A stretch of 38,253 nt of DNA from Paracoccaceae bacterium (GCA_021741465.1 JAIOXV010000010.1:1-38253); one strand, 5' to 3'; positions 15,163 through 24,254 are shown, counted from the first letter of the stretch. Notes: generated by a model from the sequence alone, not told the origin. Numbers and translations are program-made.

Positions 15163-15612
15163 TTATTTTGCAGCTGCAGCAGCTTTTTTGACCTGAGCGG
15201 TCACGTCAGCGGTGGCTTTTTTGACAGCAGCGGTTGCTTCTTCCGAAACGTCCTTGCCAGCAGCCATCATCAGCTCAACGGTGTCCATCTGAACCTTTTT
15301 CGCAACTTCAGCGAAAGCGGCCATGTTTTCAGCAGCCATTTCAGCAGCAGCCGTGGCGAAATCCGAAGCGGCTTTGGTGTAATCCGCCGGTTCAACTTTG
15401 GCTTTGGCAGCAACCGAAAGCTTGGTGATCGAGTCTTTGGCCCATTTGGCCGAGATTTCGGTCGACTTTTCAGCGGCAGCCAGCGCAACAGCAGCCAGCT
15501 TTTCATTGAAAGCAGCTTGGGTTTTGAATGCGTTCTGGAAAGCCGAAGCGTCAACCGGGAACGAAGCCATCATGTCCTGCATGACTTTGGTGAAGTCGGT
15601 GGTTTTGGTCAT
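15163..15612 (-). CDS. phaP: Phasin (PHB granule-associated protein)
   Basis: Phasins coat PHB granules, set their number and size, and stop other proteins sticking. The 149-aa product is almost wholly helical, rich in Ala and Lys, with no Cys, and ends in an Ala/Lys tail (VKKAAAAAK). It has the phasin_2 pattern: FQNAFKTQAAFNEKLAAVALAAAEKSTEISAKWAKD at about 24-60, here split by description only. ATG 15612 has AGGAG 9 bp upstream. Two PhaR-type operators lie 57-101 bp before the start, and a strong terminator follows the gene. High expression during PHB synthesis under PhaR control is inferred. Confidence 0.92.
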   Translation of the reverse strand: MTKTTDFTKVMQDMMASFPVDASAFQNAFKTQAAFNEKLAAVALAAAEKSTEISAKWAKDSITKLSVAAKAKVEPADYTKAASDFATAAAEMAAENMAAFAEVAKKVQMDTVELMMAAGKDVSEEATAAVKKATADVTAQVKKAAAAAK

Positions 15613-15668
15613 TTGAATTGCTCCTGAATATCCGGGTGTAAATGCCCGTTTCCTGAAGCCATACATAC

Positions 15669-15685
15669 ATGCTGCACCGCAGCAT
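15669..15685. promoter_or_regulatory. phaR operator: PhaR-type operator 1 upstream of phaP
   Basis: Perfect palindrome ATGCTGC-ACC-GCAGCAT with the core CTGC-N3-GCAG at 15672-15682. This core is the reported PhaR-binding consensus in Rhodobacter sphaeroides (CTGC-N3-4-GCAG). Confidence 0.8.
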
Positions 15686-15696
15686 TGCAAGTGAAT

Positions 15697-15713
15697 TTTC
15701 TGCGACGCAGAAA
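15697..15713. promoter_or_regulatory. phaR operator: PhaR-type operator 2 upstream of phaP
   Basis: Perfect palindrome TTTCTGC-GAC-GCAGAAA, core at 15700-15710. Its centre is 28 bp from that of operator 1, which would let two PhaR units bind side by side. Confidence 0.8.
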
Positions 15714-15757
15714 CAACCGGAAGATGACACGCCGCCCCGTGGGAAAGCCTAAGGAAA

Positions 15758-17554
15758 TCAATCAGCTGGTTTTGCGACCACATAGCTGCCCGGTGCGGGA
15801 CAGAGTTCCGGATGACCCGAATCGCCAATCTGGCGCGCCGAAACCTGGCTGCCCGAGCGTTCATCCAGCCATGCGCCCCAACGCGGCCACCAGCTGCCCT
15901 GGTTGAACGTGGCGCCCTTCATCCAGTCATCCGGTGCGCCCTCAAGCGGCGCATCTGATGTGTAATGGCCGTATTTGCCCTTGGACGGCGGGTTGATGAT
16001 GCCCGCGATATGGCCCGACTGCGACACGATAAAGGTCTTGTCGGTTGACCCCATCTGCTTGACCCCGTTGAAGCTGCCGCGCCAATGGGCGATGTGATCG
16101 GTCTCGCAGGCGATGGCACAAAGCGGCACCTTGACCTCGTCCAGCGTGACGGTCTTGCCAAAGACCGGGAATTCGCCCTTGGCAAAGCCGTTCAGCTGGC
16201 ACAGGTCCCGGATATATTGGACCGCCATCTTGGCAGGCAGGTTGGTGCCGTCGCCGTTCCAGTACAACAGATCAAAGGCGGGCGGGGCCTCTCCCAACAT
16301 ATAGGATTTGATGGCCGGGCCATAAATCAGATCATTCGAGCGCAGATAGGAAAAGGTCTTGCCCATGAAGCGTTTGGACAAGATGCCATCCGATGCGCAT
16401 TGCCGTTCAATGCCTTGGACAAAATCATCGGCCAGGAACACGCCCATTTCGCCGGGGTCGGAAAAATCGGTCAATGTGGTGAAAAGCGTGGCCGACTTTA
16501 CCGTCTCATCGCCCGCGCGCAGAAGATGCGCGACCGTCATGCTGAGCGTGGTGCCGGCAATGCAATAGCCCACCGCGTTAATCTGCTTCACACCGCAGAT
16601 CTTGCGTACCTCGGCCATGGCGGTGAGATAGCCTTCGCGGATATAGTCATCCATGCCCACATCGGCATAGCTGGCGTCGGGGTTGACCCAAGAGACCACG
16701 AACAATGTGTAGCCCTGATCGACGATCCACTTGATAAGCGAATTTTCCGGCTTCAGGTCCATCACATAGTATTTGTTGATCCAAGGCGGAAAGATCAGCA
16801 AAGGCGTTTCATAAACGGTTTCAGTGCTGGGCTTGAACTGGATCAGTTCCAGCATGCGGTTGCGGAACACCACAGAACCGGGCGTGGTGGCGATGTTCTG
16901 GCCAAGGGTAAAGGCCGACGGGTCAGACAGCGTGGGCAGAACTTCGCCGTCATGCGATTCGATATCGGCCACCAGATTTTCCAAACCTTTGACCAGGCTT
17001 TCGCCATCGGTGGCGATGGCGCGTTCCAAAGCATCGGGGTTGGTACCAAGGAAATTCGTCGGCGCCATCATGTCGATGATCTGCCGGGTGAAATATTCCA
17101 CCCGCTGCTTTTCCTGTGCGTCCAGGTCTTCCATATCGGCGACAGCGGTCGTCACCGCTTCCGAGTTGATAAGATATTGCTGCTTGAGATAGTTGAACGC
17201 CGGGTGGCTGTCCCACAGCGGGTTGGCAAAGCGGCGGTCTTTGGGGCCGGGGTCGGCGGGGGCCTTGAACTCGCCCGTTGCAAGGGCCTGCTGGGCCTCG
17301 ACATAATGTTTCAGCGTCTTGCCCCAATAGCCGATCTGATGTTCCAGCACCTTGGCCGGGTTTTGCATCATCGCCACCATATAGGCCTGGGCGGCCTTCA
17401 TGTAGATCTCGTTCGACGGCCCGTTCAGGGCTGCGTCTTTCTGTTTTTGTTGCGACAGGGCCGCGACAAGTCGTTCCGACAACTTTTCAACTTTCGCAAG
17501 ATTGGCCTGCATCCGCTCCAACTTCTGCCCTGCGTCATATTCTTCAGTTGTCAT
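15758..17554 (-). CDS. phaC: Class I polyhydroxyalkanoate synthase PhaC
   Basis: Polymerises (R)-3-hydroxybutyryl-CoA into PHB at the granule surface. The 598-aa size and single-subunit form fit class I. After a helical N-terminal region of about 200 residues comes the alpha/beta-hydrolase domain. The lipase-like box is GYCIAG with nucleophile Cys331. The catalytic Asp is in CETDHIAHW and the His in SQSGHIAGIINPP. The family motif NPDASYADVGMDDY is also present. The gene is divergent from phaZ across 86 bp that contain one PhaR-type operator, and the phaP operators lie just after its stop codon. Confidence 0.97.
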   Translation of the reverse strand: MTTEEYDAGQKLERMQANLAKVEKLSERLVAALSQQKQKDAALNGPSNEIYMKAAQAYMVAMMQNPAKVLEHQIGYWGKTLKHYVEAQQALATGEFKAPADPGPKDRRFANPLWDSHPAFNYLKQQYLINSEAVTTAVADMEDLDAQEKQRVEYFTRQIIDMMAPTNFLGTNPDALERAIATDGESLVKGLENLVADIESHDGEVLPTLSDPSAFTLGQNIATTPGSVVFRNRMLELIQFKPSTETVYETPLLIFPPWINKYYVMDLKPENSLIKWIVDQGYTLFVVSWVNPDASYADVGMDDYIREGYLTAMAEVRKICGVKQINAVGYCIAGTTLSMTVAHLLRAGDETVKSATLFTTLTDFSDPGEMGVFLADDFVQGIERQCASDGILSKRFMGKTFSYLRSNDLIYGPAIKSYMLGEAPPAFDLLYWNGDGTNLPAKMAVQYIRDLCQLNGFAKGEFPVFGKTVTLDEVKVPLCAIACETDHIAHWRGSFNGVKQMGSTDKTFIVSQSGHIAGIINPPSKGKYGHYTSDAPLEGAPDDWMKGATFNQGSWWPRWGAWLDERSGSQVSARQIGDSGHPELCPAPGSYVVAKPAD

Positions 17555-17577
17555 GTTAAACTTTCGCCCCTATTCTC

Positions 17578-17590
17578 GCTGCTATGCAGC
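17578..17590. promoter_or_regulatory. phaR operator: PhaR-type operator in the phaC-phaZ divergent promoter
   Basis: Perfect palindrome GCTGC-TAT-GCAGC; core CTGC-N3-GCAG at 17579-17589. It lies 24 bp before the phaC start and 51 bp before the phaZ start, so one bound PhaR could affect both genes. Confidence 0.75.
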
Positions 17591-17640
17591 ATTGCGCCCT
17601 TCCCCCTTGGGATGCGGCCGCAAAGGCCAAGGAGACGCCC

Positions 17641-18915
17641 GTGAAGTATATGGCCACCTACGACCTAATGGAAAGCATTCGCAACACCAATGAGTGGATG
17701 GGTGCCACTGCGCGTGCCATGGCCAGCTATCCGGCTTTTGCCCTGACAATGAACCCGATGCTGCAAATGGCAGCCGCCTGGGGCGAGGTGACCGAACGGT
17801 CCTTCGGCCGCATGGTGACCAAACCCGATTGGGGCATCCGATCGATCCCGGGGTCTGATGGCACCGACCATCTGGTTGACGTCAAGCAAGTGGTCGAAAA
17901 GCCTTTCGGCAATCTTATTCAGTTCTTTGTGCGCCGCCGCGAACCAATGGCCCGCAAAATCCTGTTGGTTGCGCCAATGTCGGGACATTATGCTACCCTT
18001 TTGCGCTCCACAGTGGCCAGTCTGCTGCCAGATGCCGACGTTTTCGTGACAGATTGGCACAACGCCCGTGATATTCCGGTCTCTGCCGGAAAGTTCGATG
18101 TCGAAGACTATACGCTTTATCTGGTGGACTTCATGCGCGCGCTTGGGCCTGACACCCATGTCATCGCCGTCTGCCAGCCCGCCCCGCTGACCCTTGCGGC
18201 CACCGCCTATCTGGCGGGGGAAGACCCCGATGCGCAGCCGCGGTCCTTGACGCTGATCGGTGGCCCGATCGACCCGGACGCCGCGGCAACCGACGTGACC
18301 GACTTTGGCCGGCGAATCACCATGGGCCAGTTGGAGCAGATCGCCATTCAGCGCGTTGGCTTCAAACACAAGGGCGTGGGCCGTCTGGTCTATCCGGGCT
18401 TGCTGCAACTGCAAAGCTTCATGTCGATGAACGCCGAGCGGCATTCCAAGGCTTTTTCCGAACAGATCATGCGCGTGGCACGCGGCGAGGCATCAGATCA
18501 CGATGCCCACAACCGCTTTTATGACGAATACCTTGCCGTCATGGACATGACAGCCGAATTCTACCTTTCGACTGTCGAGCGGATCTTCAAGAACCGCGAG
18601 ATTGCCCGGAACGAATTTGTCGTGGCAGGCAAAAAGGTGGACATCGGCGCGATCACCCGCGTGGCGGTAAAAACGGTCGAAGGCGAGAAGGACGATATTT
18701 CCGCCCCCGGCCAATGCGTGGCCGCCCTTGCGCTGTGCACCGGCCTGCCAGATGACAAGAAGGCCTGGCATCTGGAACCCGACGCCGGCCATTATGGCAT
18801 CTTTGCAGGCAAAAGCTGGCGTCTGAACATACGCCCGCTGGTGCTAGGCTTCATCGACGCCAATTCTGGTGCCCCGGCAAAGCCCAAGCTGAAAGCCGTG
18901 ACCAGCGGGGCCTAA
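17641..18915 (+). CDS. phaZ: Intracellular PHB depolymerase PhaZ
   Basis: Mobilises stored PHB in the cytoplasm. The 424-aa product belongs to the intracellular depolymerase group, with an alpha/beta-hydrolase fold and Cys178 (VIAVCQPAPLTLAA) in the nucleophile position; extracellular enzymes use Ser. Other family segments are KILLVAPMSGHYATLLR, DVFVTDWHNARD and EPDAGHYGIFAG, the last holding the His. There is no signal peptide. The start is GTG 17641, preceded by AAGGAG 6 bp upstream and giving the family N-terminus MKYMATYDLME; an in-frame ATG at 17584 would lie inside the PhaR-type operator and is rejected. The stop codon sits in the loop of a 7-bp palindrome. Confidence 0.95.
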   Translation: MKYMATYDLMESIRNTNEWMGATARAMASYPAFALTMNPMLQMAAAWGEVTERSFGRMVTKPDWGIRSIPGSDGTDHLVDVKQVVEKPFGNLIQFFVRRREPMARKILLVAPMSGHYATLLRSTVASLLPDADVFVTDWHNARDIPVSAGKFDVEDYTLYLVDFMRALGPDTHVIAVCQPAPLTLAATAYLAGEDPDAQPRSLTLIGGPIDPDAAATDVTDFGRRITMGQLEQIAIQRVGFKHKGVGRLVYPGLLQLQSFMSMNAERHSKAFSEQIMRVARGEASDHDAHNRFYDEYLAVMDMTAEFYLSTVERIFKNREIARNEFVVAGKKVDIGAITRVAVKTVEGEKDDISAPGQCVAALALCTGLPDDKKAWHLEPDAGHYGIFAGKSWRLNIRPLVLGFIDANSGAPAKPKLKAVTSGA

Positions 18916-18922
18916 GGCCCCG
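18906..18922. terminator. Palindrome around the phaZ stop codon
   Basis: CGGGGCC and GGCCCCG flank TAA, the phaZ stop codon, which would be the 3-nt loop. It lies between the convergent phaZ and hydrolase genes and could be a weak bidirectional terminator. No T-run is present. Confidence 0.35.
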
Positions 18923-18952
18923 TCGGCCGGGCGGGCAAAGCCGAACAGCATC

Positions 18953-19663
18953 CTAGCGCAGCATCATTGGCCCGTTCAGAAACGCGTCCAAAGCATCTGA
19001 AACCGCTTCTGGCTGTTCCAGCGGCGCAAGGTGACCCGCGTCTTCAATGATCTTGAACTGGCCATAGGGCATCAAGGTCGCGGTGAATTCCGCCCGCCGC
19101 AAGGGAACCAGCGTGTCTTGTCGCCCCGCGATCACCAGCGCGGGCAAGCGCACCTTGCGCATGGTCTTTTGTTGGTCAGGCCGGCGTTGCAGTGCGCGGG
19201 ATTGGCGCAGGAAGACGCCCTCGCCCAGACCCAGCGCCATATCCTTGACCAAGGCCATGATCTCTTCATGCCAGGGGCTGTCGGCCACCGCGGCGGGCGG
19301 GATTTCGTGGCGCATCGCCTCGACCAGCCGTCCGGCGCGGGCCATGACCATCCGCGTCTCGCGTTCCGCCGCCGTTTGCGGCGGTTCGGCCAAAGGGTCG
19401 GTTGCCATCAGAACCACCCGCGTGACGCGTTCGGGCACCCGCCGGATGATGTCGAGCGCGATATCCCCGCCAAGTCCATGACCCAGCAGCGCAAACTTCT
19501 CGGGCAGGCCTGCGATAATCGCTTCGGACATCTGCTCGACCGTTTCGCCCCTGGCGGCAATGCAGACATGGCAGCCCCGGTCGGCGCCAAGCCGCACCAT
19601 CTGCGGCAAGAACAGCCGGGCGTCGGACATAAGGCCCGGGATCATGACCAAAGGTTCATGCAT
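18953..19663 (-). CDS. Alpha/beta-hydrolase-fold protein lacking the nucleophile Ser
   Basis: A 236-aa cytoplasmic alpha/beta-hydrolase-fold protein. The nucleophile elbow reads GHGLGG (61-66), so the residue that should be Ser, Asp or Cys is Gly63 (codon GGA). The other triad positions look normal: Asp in AGRQDTLVP and His in EDAGHLAPLEQP. It is therefore probably not a standard esterase; a binding role, a cofactor-free alternative mechanism or decay are all possible. It is the last of three hydrolase genes in a row: the preceding gene's TGA is immediately followed by this ATG, so the two are surely co-transcribed. The substrate is unknown. Confidence 0.8.
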   Translation of the reverse strand: MHEPLVMIPGLMSDARLFLPQMVRLGADRGCHVCIAARGETVEQMSEAIIAGLPEKFALLGHGLGGDIALDIIRRVPERVTRVVLMATDPLAEPPQTAAERETRMVMARAGRLVEAMRHEIPPAAVADSPWHEEIMALVKDMALGLGEGVFLRQSRALQRRPDQQKTMRKVRLPALVIAGRQDTLVPLRRAEFTATLMPYGQFKIIEDAGHLAPLEQPEAVSDALDAFLNGPMMLR

Positions 19664-20677
19664 TCATGGGGTCTCCACCATGGGGATGGGCAGGGAGCCG
19701 GCCCAATCAAGGATAAGCGCCACCGTGGCGGCAGTCTGGCCCGGCGACAAGACGCGTCCTGCAATGACATGCGAATAGGGGTCATCTGCCGGGCCCATCT
19801 GGCGGGCCTCAAGCCGCACCGCCCCCCCCCACCCCGCCATGACCTTCAGCGTGCGGGCTGGGTCCACCACCTGATCCTCGGGCGCGTAGATCACCAGAGC
19901 AGGAACCTTGACCGCTCCATAGTCCAGCCCCCGACCAAGCCGCACCAAAGCCGCCATCGGAAACAGCGCCAACGTCGGATAGCTTGTCGTCCAATAGCGG
20001 CCATGCAGCTCGTTTTGTGGGGTAAAGCTGCGGGTCTCGCCCGCCACCCACGGCCCCCAATATCGGGCAAAGGGCAAATCCAAGATGCGGCCGGCAAGCG
20101 CGCGCAACCCGAAGTTCGGCGATATCATCACCACCCCGGCCAAGCCTTCGGACAGCGCGGGGTCAGCGGCCCCGATCGCAGCCAGCGTCCCCCCGGTGGA
20201 GGTCGAGATGACCAAGACCCTGTCGCCCAGACGGCGGCCGATTGCCATGGCCTCGGCCAGATCTTCGATCCAGTCGCCCGCCGTCACCGCGCCCAGCGCG
20301 GCCCCGTCACGGCCATGCCCGGCAAGCCGGGTGAAAAACAGATTGGCCCCAAGCGCCTTTGCCACCTCATCGGGAACGGGCCGGGTTTCTTCAAGGCTTG
20401 CCGAAAAGCCATGCAGGTAAACCACTGCAATCGGGGTCTTCTGCCCGACCTGATCTGCCCAGACAATGCGCTTGGACAGCATCGGGTCAATGTTCGAAAT
20501 TTGAAAATCCTGCGCGTCCAACCATGGTTGAAATTTAGAAAGATCATCTGGCAAGTCTTTGCTTTTGAACTTTATATCACGATCAACGCCTTCCATAGGC
20601 GCAACCGCCCAAATCACCAACAAAAGTGCGAATAAAACAAAAAGGCCGCGCAAGGCGGTTTTCACAAAACTACGCAA
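19664..20677 (-). CDS. Membrane-anchored alpha/beta hydrolase (lysophospholipase/S33-like)
   Basis: A 337-aa protein. Residues about 8-26 form one hydrophobic helix (ALRGLFVLFALLLVIWAVAP), which serves as an uncleaved anchor or signal, so the catalytic domain is probably periplasmic. The hydrolase part has an HGF oxyanion motif (VVYLHGFSAS), a nucleophile elbow STSTGG with Ser in the centre, an Asp in YAPEDQVVDP, and a late His in DDPYSHVIAG. It resembles lysophospholipases and monoacylglycerol lipases; the substrate is unknown. Its start overlaps the end of the preceding hydrolase gene by 8 bp (20670-20677), and it abuts the next, so the three form one operon. Confidence 0.82.
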   Translation of the reverse strand: MRSFVKTALRGLFVLFALLLVIWAVAPMEGVDRDIKFKSKDLPDDLSKFQPWLDAQDFQISNIDPMLSKRIVWADQVGQKTPIAVVYLHGFSASLEETRPVPDEVAKALGANLFFTRLAGHGRDGAALGAVTAGDWIEDLAEAMAIGRRLGDRVLVISTSTGGTLAAIGAADPALSEGLAGVVMISPNFGLRALAGRILDLPFARYWGPWVAGETRSFTPQNELHGRYWTTSYPTLALFPMAALVRLGRGLDYGAVKVPALVIYAPEDQVVDPARTLKVMAGWGGAVRLEARQMGPADDPYSHVIAGRVLSPGQTAATVALILDWAGSLPIPMVETP

Positions 20678-21416
20678 TGTGCAGAACCTCTTCCAATGAG
20701 GCGACCATAAGCGACAGACAGTCGGGGGTGGAAAACCTGTGATCGGCCCCTTTGACCAAGGTAAGCCGCAGATCAGGGCATTGCGCGTGGTCCATCAGCC
20801 GCAGGGCAACATCAGGTGGCACATCCACATCGGCGCTGCCTTGCAACAGCCGCACCGGAAAGGGCAGATCCAGTGGGCTGCGCAGCACCAGATGCTTGGC
20901 GCCATCGTCGAGAAACCTTTGGGTGATGATATTGGGCTGGGGCGCGTACTCCGAGTATTCCTGAATAAACCCATCACGTTGCAGATCAGTCTTCTGGTCA
21001 GCTGTAAGCTTTGCCAGCATAAGGTCTTCGGTGAAATCTGGAGCGGCGGCAATGCCAACAAACCCTGCGATCCGCTTTGGCATGGCGCGGGCGGTCAAAA
21101 GGCCGATCCACCCCCCCATCGACGAGCCGACCAGAACCTGCGGGCCAACCGTCAGCGCGCCAAGCGCCGCCATGGCGTCCTGCGCCCAGTCGCCAATCCC
21201 ACCGTCGGCAAAATCGCCCGCAGACTGGCCGTGGCCCGAGTAGTCAAACCGCAAAAACGCCCGGCCCGCCTTTTGCGCCCAATCTTGCAGATACAGCGCC
21301 TTGGTTCCTGTCATGTCGGATTTGTAGCCACCCAGAAAAACCACGCCCGGGCCCGCGCCCCTGGTCTGTTCATAGGCGATTTTGCGCCGTTGCGGCGTTG
21401 TCAGATAGTCCGGCAT
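20670..21416 (-). CDS. Alpha/beta hydrolase, ABHD10/thioesterase-like
   Basis: A 248-aa cytoplasmic hydrolase with an intact triad: nucleophile Ser in VGSSMGGWIGL, Asp in LQGSADVDVPP and His in KGADHRFSTP. The segments VVFLGGYKSDMTGTKA and FLRFDYSGHGQSAGDF are typical of the group that includes mammalian ABHD10 (acyl-protein thioesterase) and many alphaproteobacterial homologues. The substrate is therefore likely an acyl ester or thioester, by inference. First gene of the three-hydrolase operon; no other gene type is in the unit. Confidence 0.85.
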   Translation of the reverse strand: MPDYLTTPQRRKIAYEQTRGAGPGVVFLGGYKSDMTGTKALYLQDWAQKAGRAFLRFDYSGHGQSAGDFADGGIGDWAQDAMAALGALTVGPQVLVGSSMGGWIGLLTARAMPKRIAGFVGIAAAPDFTEDLMLAKLTADQKTDLQRDGFIQEYSEYAPQPNIITQRFLDDGAKHLVLRSPLDLPFPVRLLQGSADVDVPPDVALRLMDHAQCPDLRLTLVKGADHRFSTPDCLSLMVASLEEVLHIA

Positions 21417-21471
21417 GCGTGTACTTCTTTCCCCGTAACATCGCCCGGTTTAGCGCCCGAATGCCGCCCTG

Positions 21472-22146
21472 TCAGCCCGGATTGCGCGCCTCGTCAACGC
21501 TTTGGGCCAGAACGCGGCTGATTGTGGTCAGCGGCAGGCCGCTTTCCGCCTGCCAGGTGTTGAACGCCCCTTGCGCCGCGGCCCATCCCCTGGCCGAGGA
21601 CGGGGCCTTGTCCAGCACCCTTTCTGCAACAAGCCGTGCCACGACATCGCGGCTGGGAAGGAAGCCGTCCTTGCCCATCTGGCGCAACATGTAAGGCGTA
21701 GTCATCCCTCCCAAACGGCTGCCGGATTTTTGCAGCCAAAGGATCAGCCCGGCGAAATCTGTGGCCGGCCAATCGCCAACCTTGCGGCCAAACCCGCCCA
21801 GCCCGCGCACAAACACGGCATTGTCACGCAGCGCCACGATCTTCGGCCCCGAACGTATGATCCGGCGGTCCGACAAAAGCCGCTCCAGCCCATCATCATC
21901 CATCATCGACAAAGGGCCGATGGCAAACCCAGCGAAGGCCTCTTCGATGCCGGGCCATTTCGCCTCGACCACCTTCCACGAGATGCCCGCGCGGAAAATC
22001 CACTGCGCCATGGCCGCCAGCCAGCGGTCATCAGGAATGGCGGCCAGTTCATCGGCGGTTTTGGGCACTGGAATGGCGTCAAACACCTTGGCCTCGCCGC
22101 CCTTGCGCGCAGCAGCGATGGCCAGAATTTCCGCAAATTTCCGCAT
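21472..22146 (-). CDS. DNA-3-methyladenine glycosylase I-like protein (Tag family)
   Basis: The Tag family removes 3-methyladenine from alkylated DNA. The 224-aa product has the family core QWIFRAGISWKVVEAKWPGIEEAFAGF (about 48-74) and the later segment with RLGG-T-P. The whole protein contains no Cys and no His, so the zinc site of E. coli Tag is absent; it belongs to a divergent subfamily and its activity is uncertain. It starts at MRKFAEIL, within 140 bp of the divergent thrS. No operon partner: the hydrolase operon starts 55 bp after its stop codon in the same direction. Confidence 0.75.
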   Translation of the reverse strand: MRKFAEILAIAAARKGGEAKVFDAIPVPKTADELAAIPDDRWLAAMAQWIFRAGISWKVVEAKWPGIEEAFAGFAIGPLSMMDDDGLERLLSDRRIIRSGPKIVALRDNAVFVRGLGGFGRKVGDWPATDFAGLILWLQKSGSRLGGMTTPYMLRQMGKDGFLPSRDVVARLVAERVLDKAPSSARGWAAAQGAFNTWQAESGLPLTTISRVLAQSVDEARNPG

Positions 22147-22285
22147 CTTGCCCCTCTTTAAATCACAAATTCCTGCACAAATTGGGCTGCCCCCACCTTG
22201 ACGCCGTCACGCGGTTTCGTCAAACCGTCGCCACATAACCCGCAACCGGGCGTTTCGTAGGCGCCAAAACGACGAGGATCTGGCC

Positions 22286-24229
22286 ATGGCCCAAATCTCC
22301 CTCACATTCCCTGACGGCAACACGCGCAGCTATGAGGCAGGCGTTACCGCCGCCGATGTGGCGCTGTCCATCGCGCCCGGCCTTGCCAAAAAGGCCATTT
22401 CCGCCACTGTGAACGGCGCGCATTACGATCTGCAATGGCCGATCACGGCAGATGCCACCATCGCCATTCACACCATGGCAGACGACGCGCAGGCGTTGGA
22501 GCTGATCCGCCACGATTGCGCCCATATCATGGCCCGCGCTGTGCAGGAAATCTGGCCCGATGTGAAGGTGACCATCGGCCCGGTGCGCGATTACGGCTGG
22601 TTTTACGACTTTGACCGCGCCGAACCCTTCACGCCTGAAGACCTTGGCGCGATTGAAGCCAAGATGAAGCAAATCATCAACGCCCGTGATCCGGTGAAAA
22701 CCGAAGTCTGGGACCGCGCCCGCGCCATTGCCTATTACGAAGACCGCGGCGAACCCTTCAAGCTGGAGCTGATCGCCCGCATCCCCGAAGGCGAGGATCT
22801 GCGGATGTATTGGCACGGCGCCTGGCAGGACCTGTGCCGCGGCCCGCATTTGCAACACACCGGCCAGGTTCCGGCCGATGCCTTCAAGCTGACGCATGTG
22901 GCGGGGGCCTATTGGCTGGGCGATGCAACACGCCCGATGTTGCAGCGGATCTATGGCCTTGCCTTCAAGAACCGTGACGATCTGAAGGCCCATATGACCA
23001 TGCTGGAAGAGGCCGCCAAGCGCGACCACCGCAAGCTGGGCCGCGAGATGGAACTGTTTCACTTCCAGGATGAAGCGCCGGGCATGGTGTTTTGGCATCC
23101 CAACGGCTGGACGATCTATCGCCAGCTTGAAGATTACATGCGCGGCCGTCAGCGCGCGGCGGGCTACAAGGAAATCAAGACACCCCAAGTGGTTGACCGG
23201 GTGCTGTGGGAGAAATCCGGCCACTGGGAAGCCTACCGCGAGAACATGTTCATCGTCGAAGTGGACGAAGACGGTGCCAAGGAAAAGCGCATCAACGCGT
23301 TGAAGCCGATGAATTGCCCCTGCCATGTGCAGGTGTTCAACCAAGGTTTGAAATCCTATCGCGACCTGCCCTTGCGCCTGGCCGAGTTCGGGTCTTGCCA
23401 CCGCTATGAATCCTCGGGCTCGATGCATGGGTTGATGCGCGTGCGTGGCTTTGTGCAGGATGACGCGCATATTTTCTGCACCGAAGATCAGATCGAAAAG
23501 GAATGCGCCGATTTCATCGCGCTGCTGTCTTCGGTCTATAAGGATCTTGGGTTCGAGAGCTTTGACATCAAACTCTCGACCCGCCCCGATGTGCGGGTGG
23601 GGTCGGATGAGGTTTGGGACAAGGCCGAAAACGCCCTGCAAAAGGCGATTGAGGGCCTTGGCCTGCCCTATGAGATCAATGAAGGTGACGGGGCGTTTTA
23701 CGGCCCGAAGCTGGATTTCAAGCTGACCGATGCGATTGGCCGCGAATGGCAATGCGGCACCTTCCAGGCCGATTTCAACCTGCCCAACCGTCTGGACGCC
23801 GAGTTTGTCGGCGAAGACGGCGCGAAACACCGCCCCGTCATGCTGCACCGGGCAATTCTGGGCAGCTTCGAACGCTTCATCGGCATTCTGATCGAAAACT
23901 ATGCGGGCAAGTTCCCCTTCTGGTTGGCCCCGCGTCAGGTGGTGGTGGCCTCGATCGTGTCGGACGCGGATGACTATGTGAACGAAGTGGTCGCGGCGCT
24001 GCGCAAGGCCGGGGTGCGCGCCGAAGCGGATACACGGAACGAAAAGATCAACTACAAGGTCCGCGAGCATTCGGTGGGCAAAGTTCCTGTGATCTTGGCA
24101 ATCGGCATGAAGGAAGTTGAAGACCGGACTGTTTCAGTTCGCCGTCTGGGCGAGACCCGGACTGAAACGATTTCCTTCGATCAAGCCCTGGCCATTTTCG
24201 GTCTGGACGCGCTGCCGCCTGCAAACTGA
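22286..24229 (+). CDS. thrS: Threonine-tRNA ligase
   Basis: Charges tRNA-Thr with threonine. The 647-aa chain has the full domain order. A TGS domain (1-60, [19 protein letters not shown]) is followed by an editing domain with HDCAH (HxxxH) and CRGPH. The class II catalytic core has zinc ligands in MNCPCH, in the [14 protein letters not shown] segment and in [14 protein letters not shown]. The anticodon-binding domain starts around [10 protein letters not shown] and contains [15 protein letters not shown] 22286 has GAGGAT 7-12 bp upstream and matches the family N-terminus. A strong terminator follows. Confidence 0.98.
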   Translation: MAQISLTFPDGNTRSYEAGVTAADVALSIAPGLAKKAISATVNGAHYDLQWPITADATIAIHTMADDAQALELIRHDCAHIMARAVQEIWPDVKVTIGPVRDYGWFYDFDRAEPFTPEDLGAIEAKMKQIINARDPVKTEVWDRARAIAYYEDRGEPFKLELIARIPEGEDLRMYWHGAWQDLCRGPHLQHTGQVPADAFKLTHVAGAYWLGDATRPMLQRIYGLAFKNRDDLKAHMTMLEEAAKRDHRKLGREMELFHFQDEAPGMVFWHPNGWTIYRQLEDYMRGRQRAAGYKEIKTPQVVDRVLWEKSGHWEAYRENMFIVEVDEDGAKEKRINALKPMNCPCHVQVFNQGLKSYRDLPLRLAEFGSCHRYESSGSMHGLMRVRGFVQDDAHIFCTEDQIEKECADFIALLSSVYKDLGFESFDIKLSTRPDVRVGSDEVWDKAENALQKAIEGLGLPYEINEGDGAFYGPKLDFKLTDAIGREWQCGTFQADFNLPNRLDAEFVGEDGAKHRPVMLHRAILGSFERFIGILIENYAGKFPFWLAPRQVVVASIVSDADDYVNEVVAALRKAGVRAEADTRNEKINYKVREHSVGKVPVILAIGMKEVEDRTVSVRRLGETRTETISFDQALAIFGLDALPPAN

Positions 24230-24254
24230 TCCGCGCAAAGCACTGATAATAAAT

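Noticed and set aside
16085-17644. 519-codon open frame opposite phaC
   Set aside because: phaC has all its motifs on the minus strand. The antisense frame has no family features.
19031-20635. 534-codon open frame opposite the hydrolase genes
   Set aside because: It spans two well-supported genes on the other strand and has no recognisable domain or ribosome site.
22220-24070. 616-codon open frame opposite thrS
   Set aside because: thrS is certain on the plus strand. The antisense frame is a by-product of GC-rich third positions.
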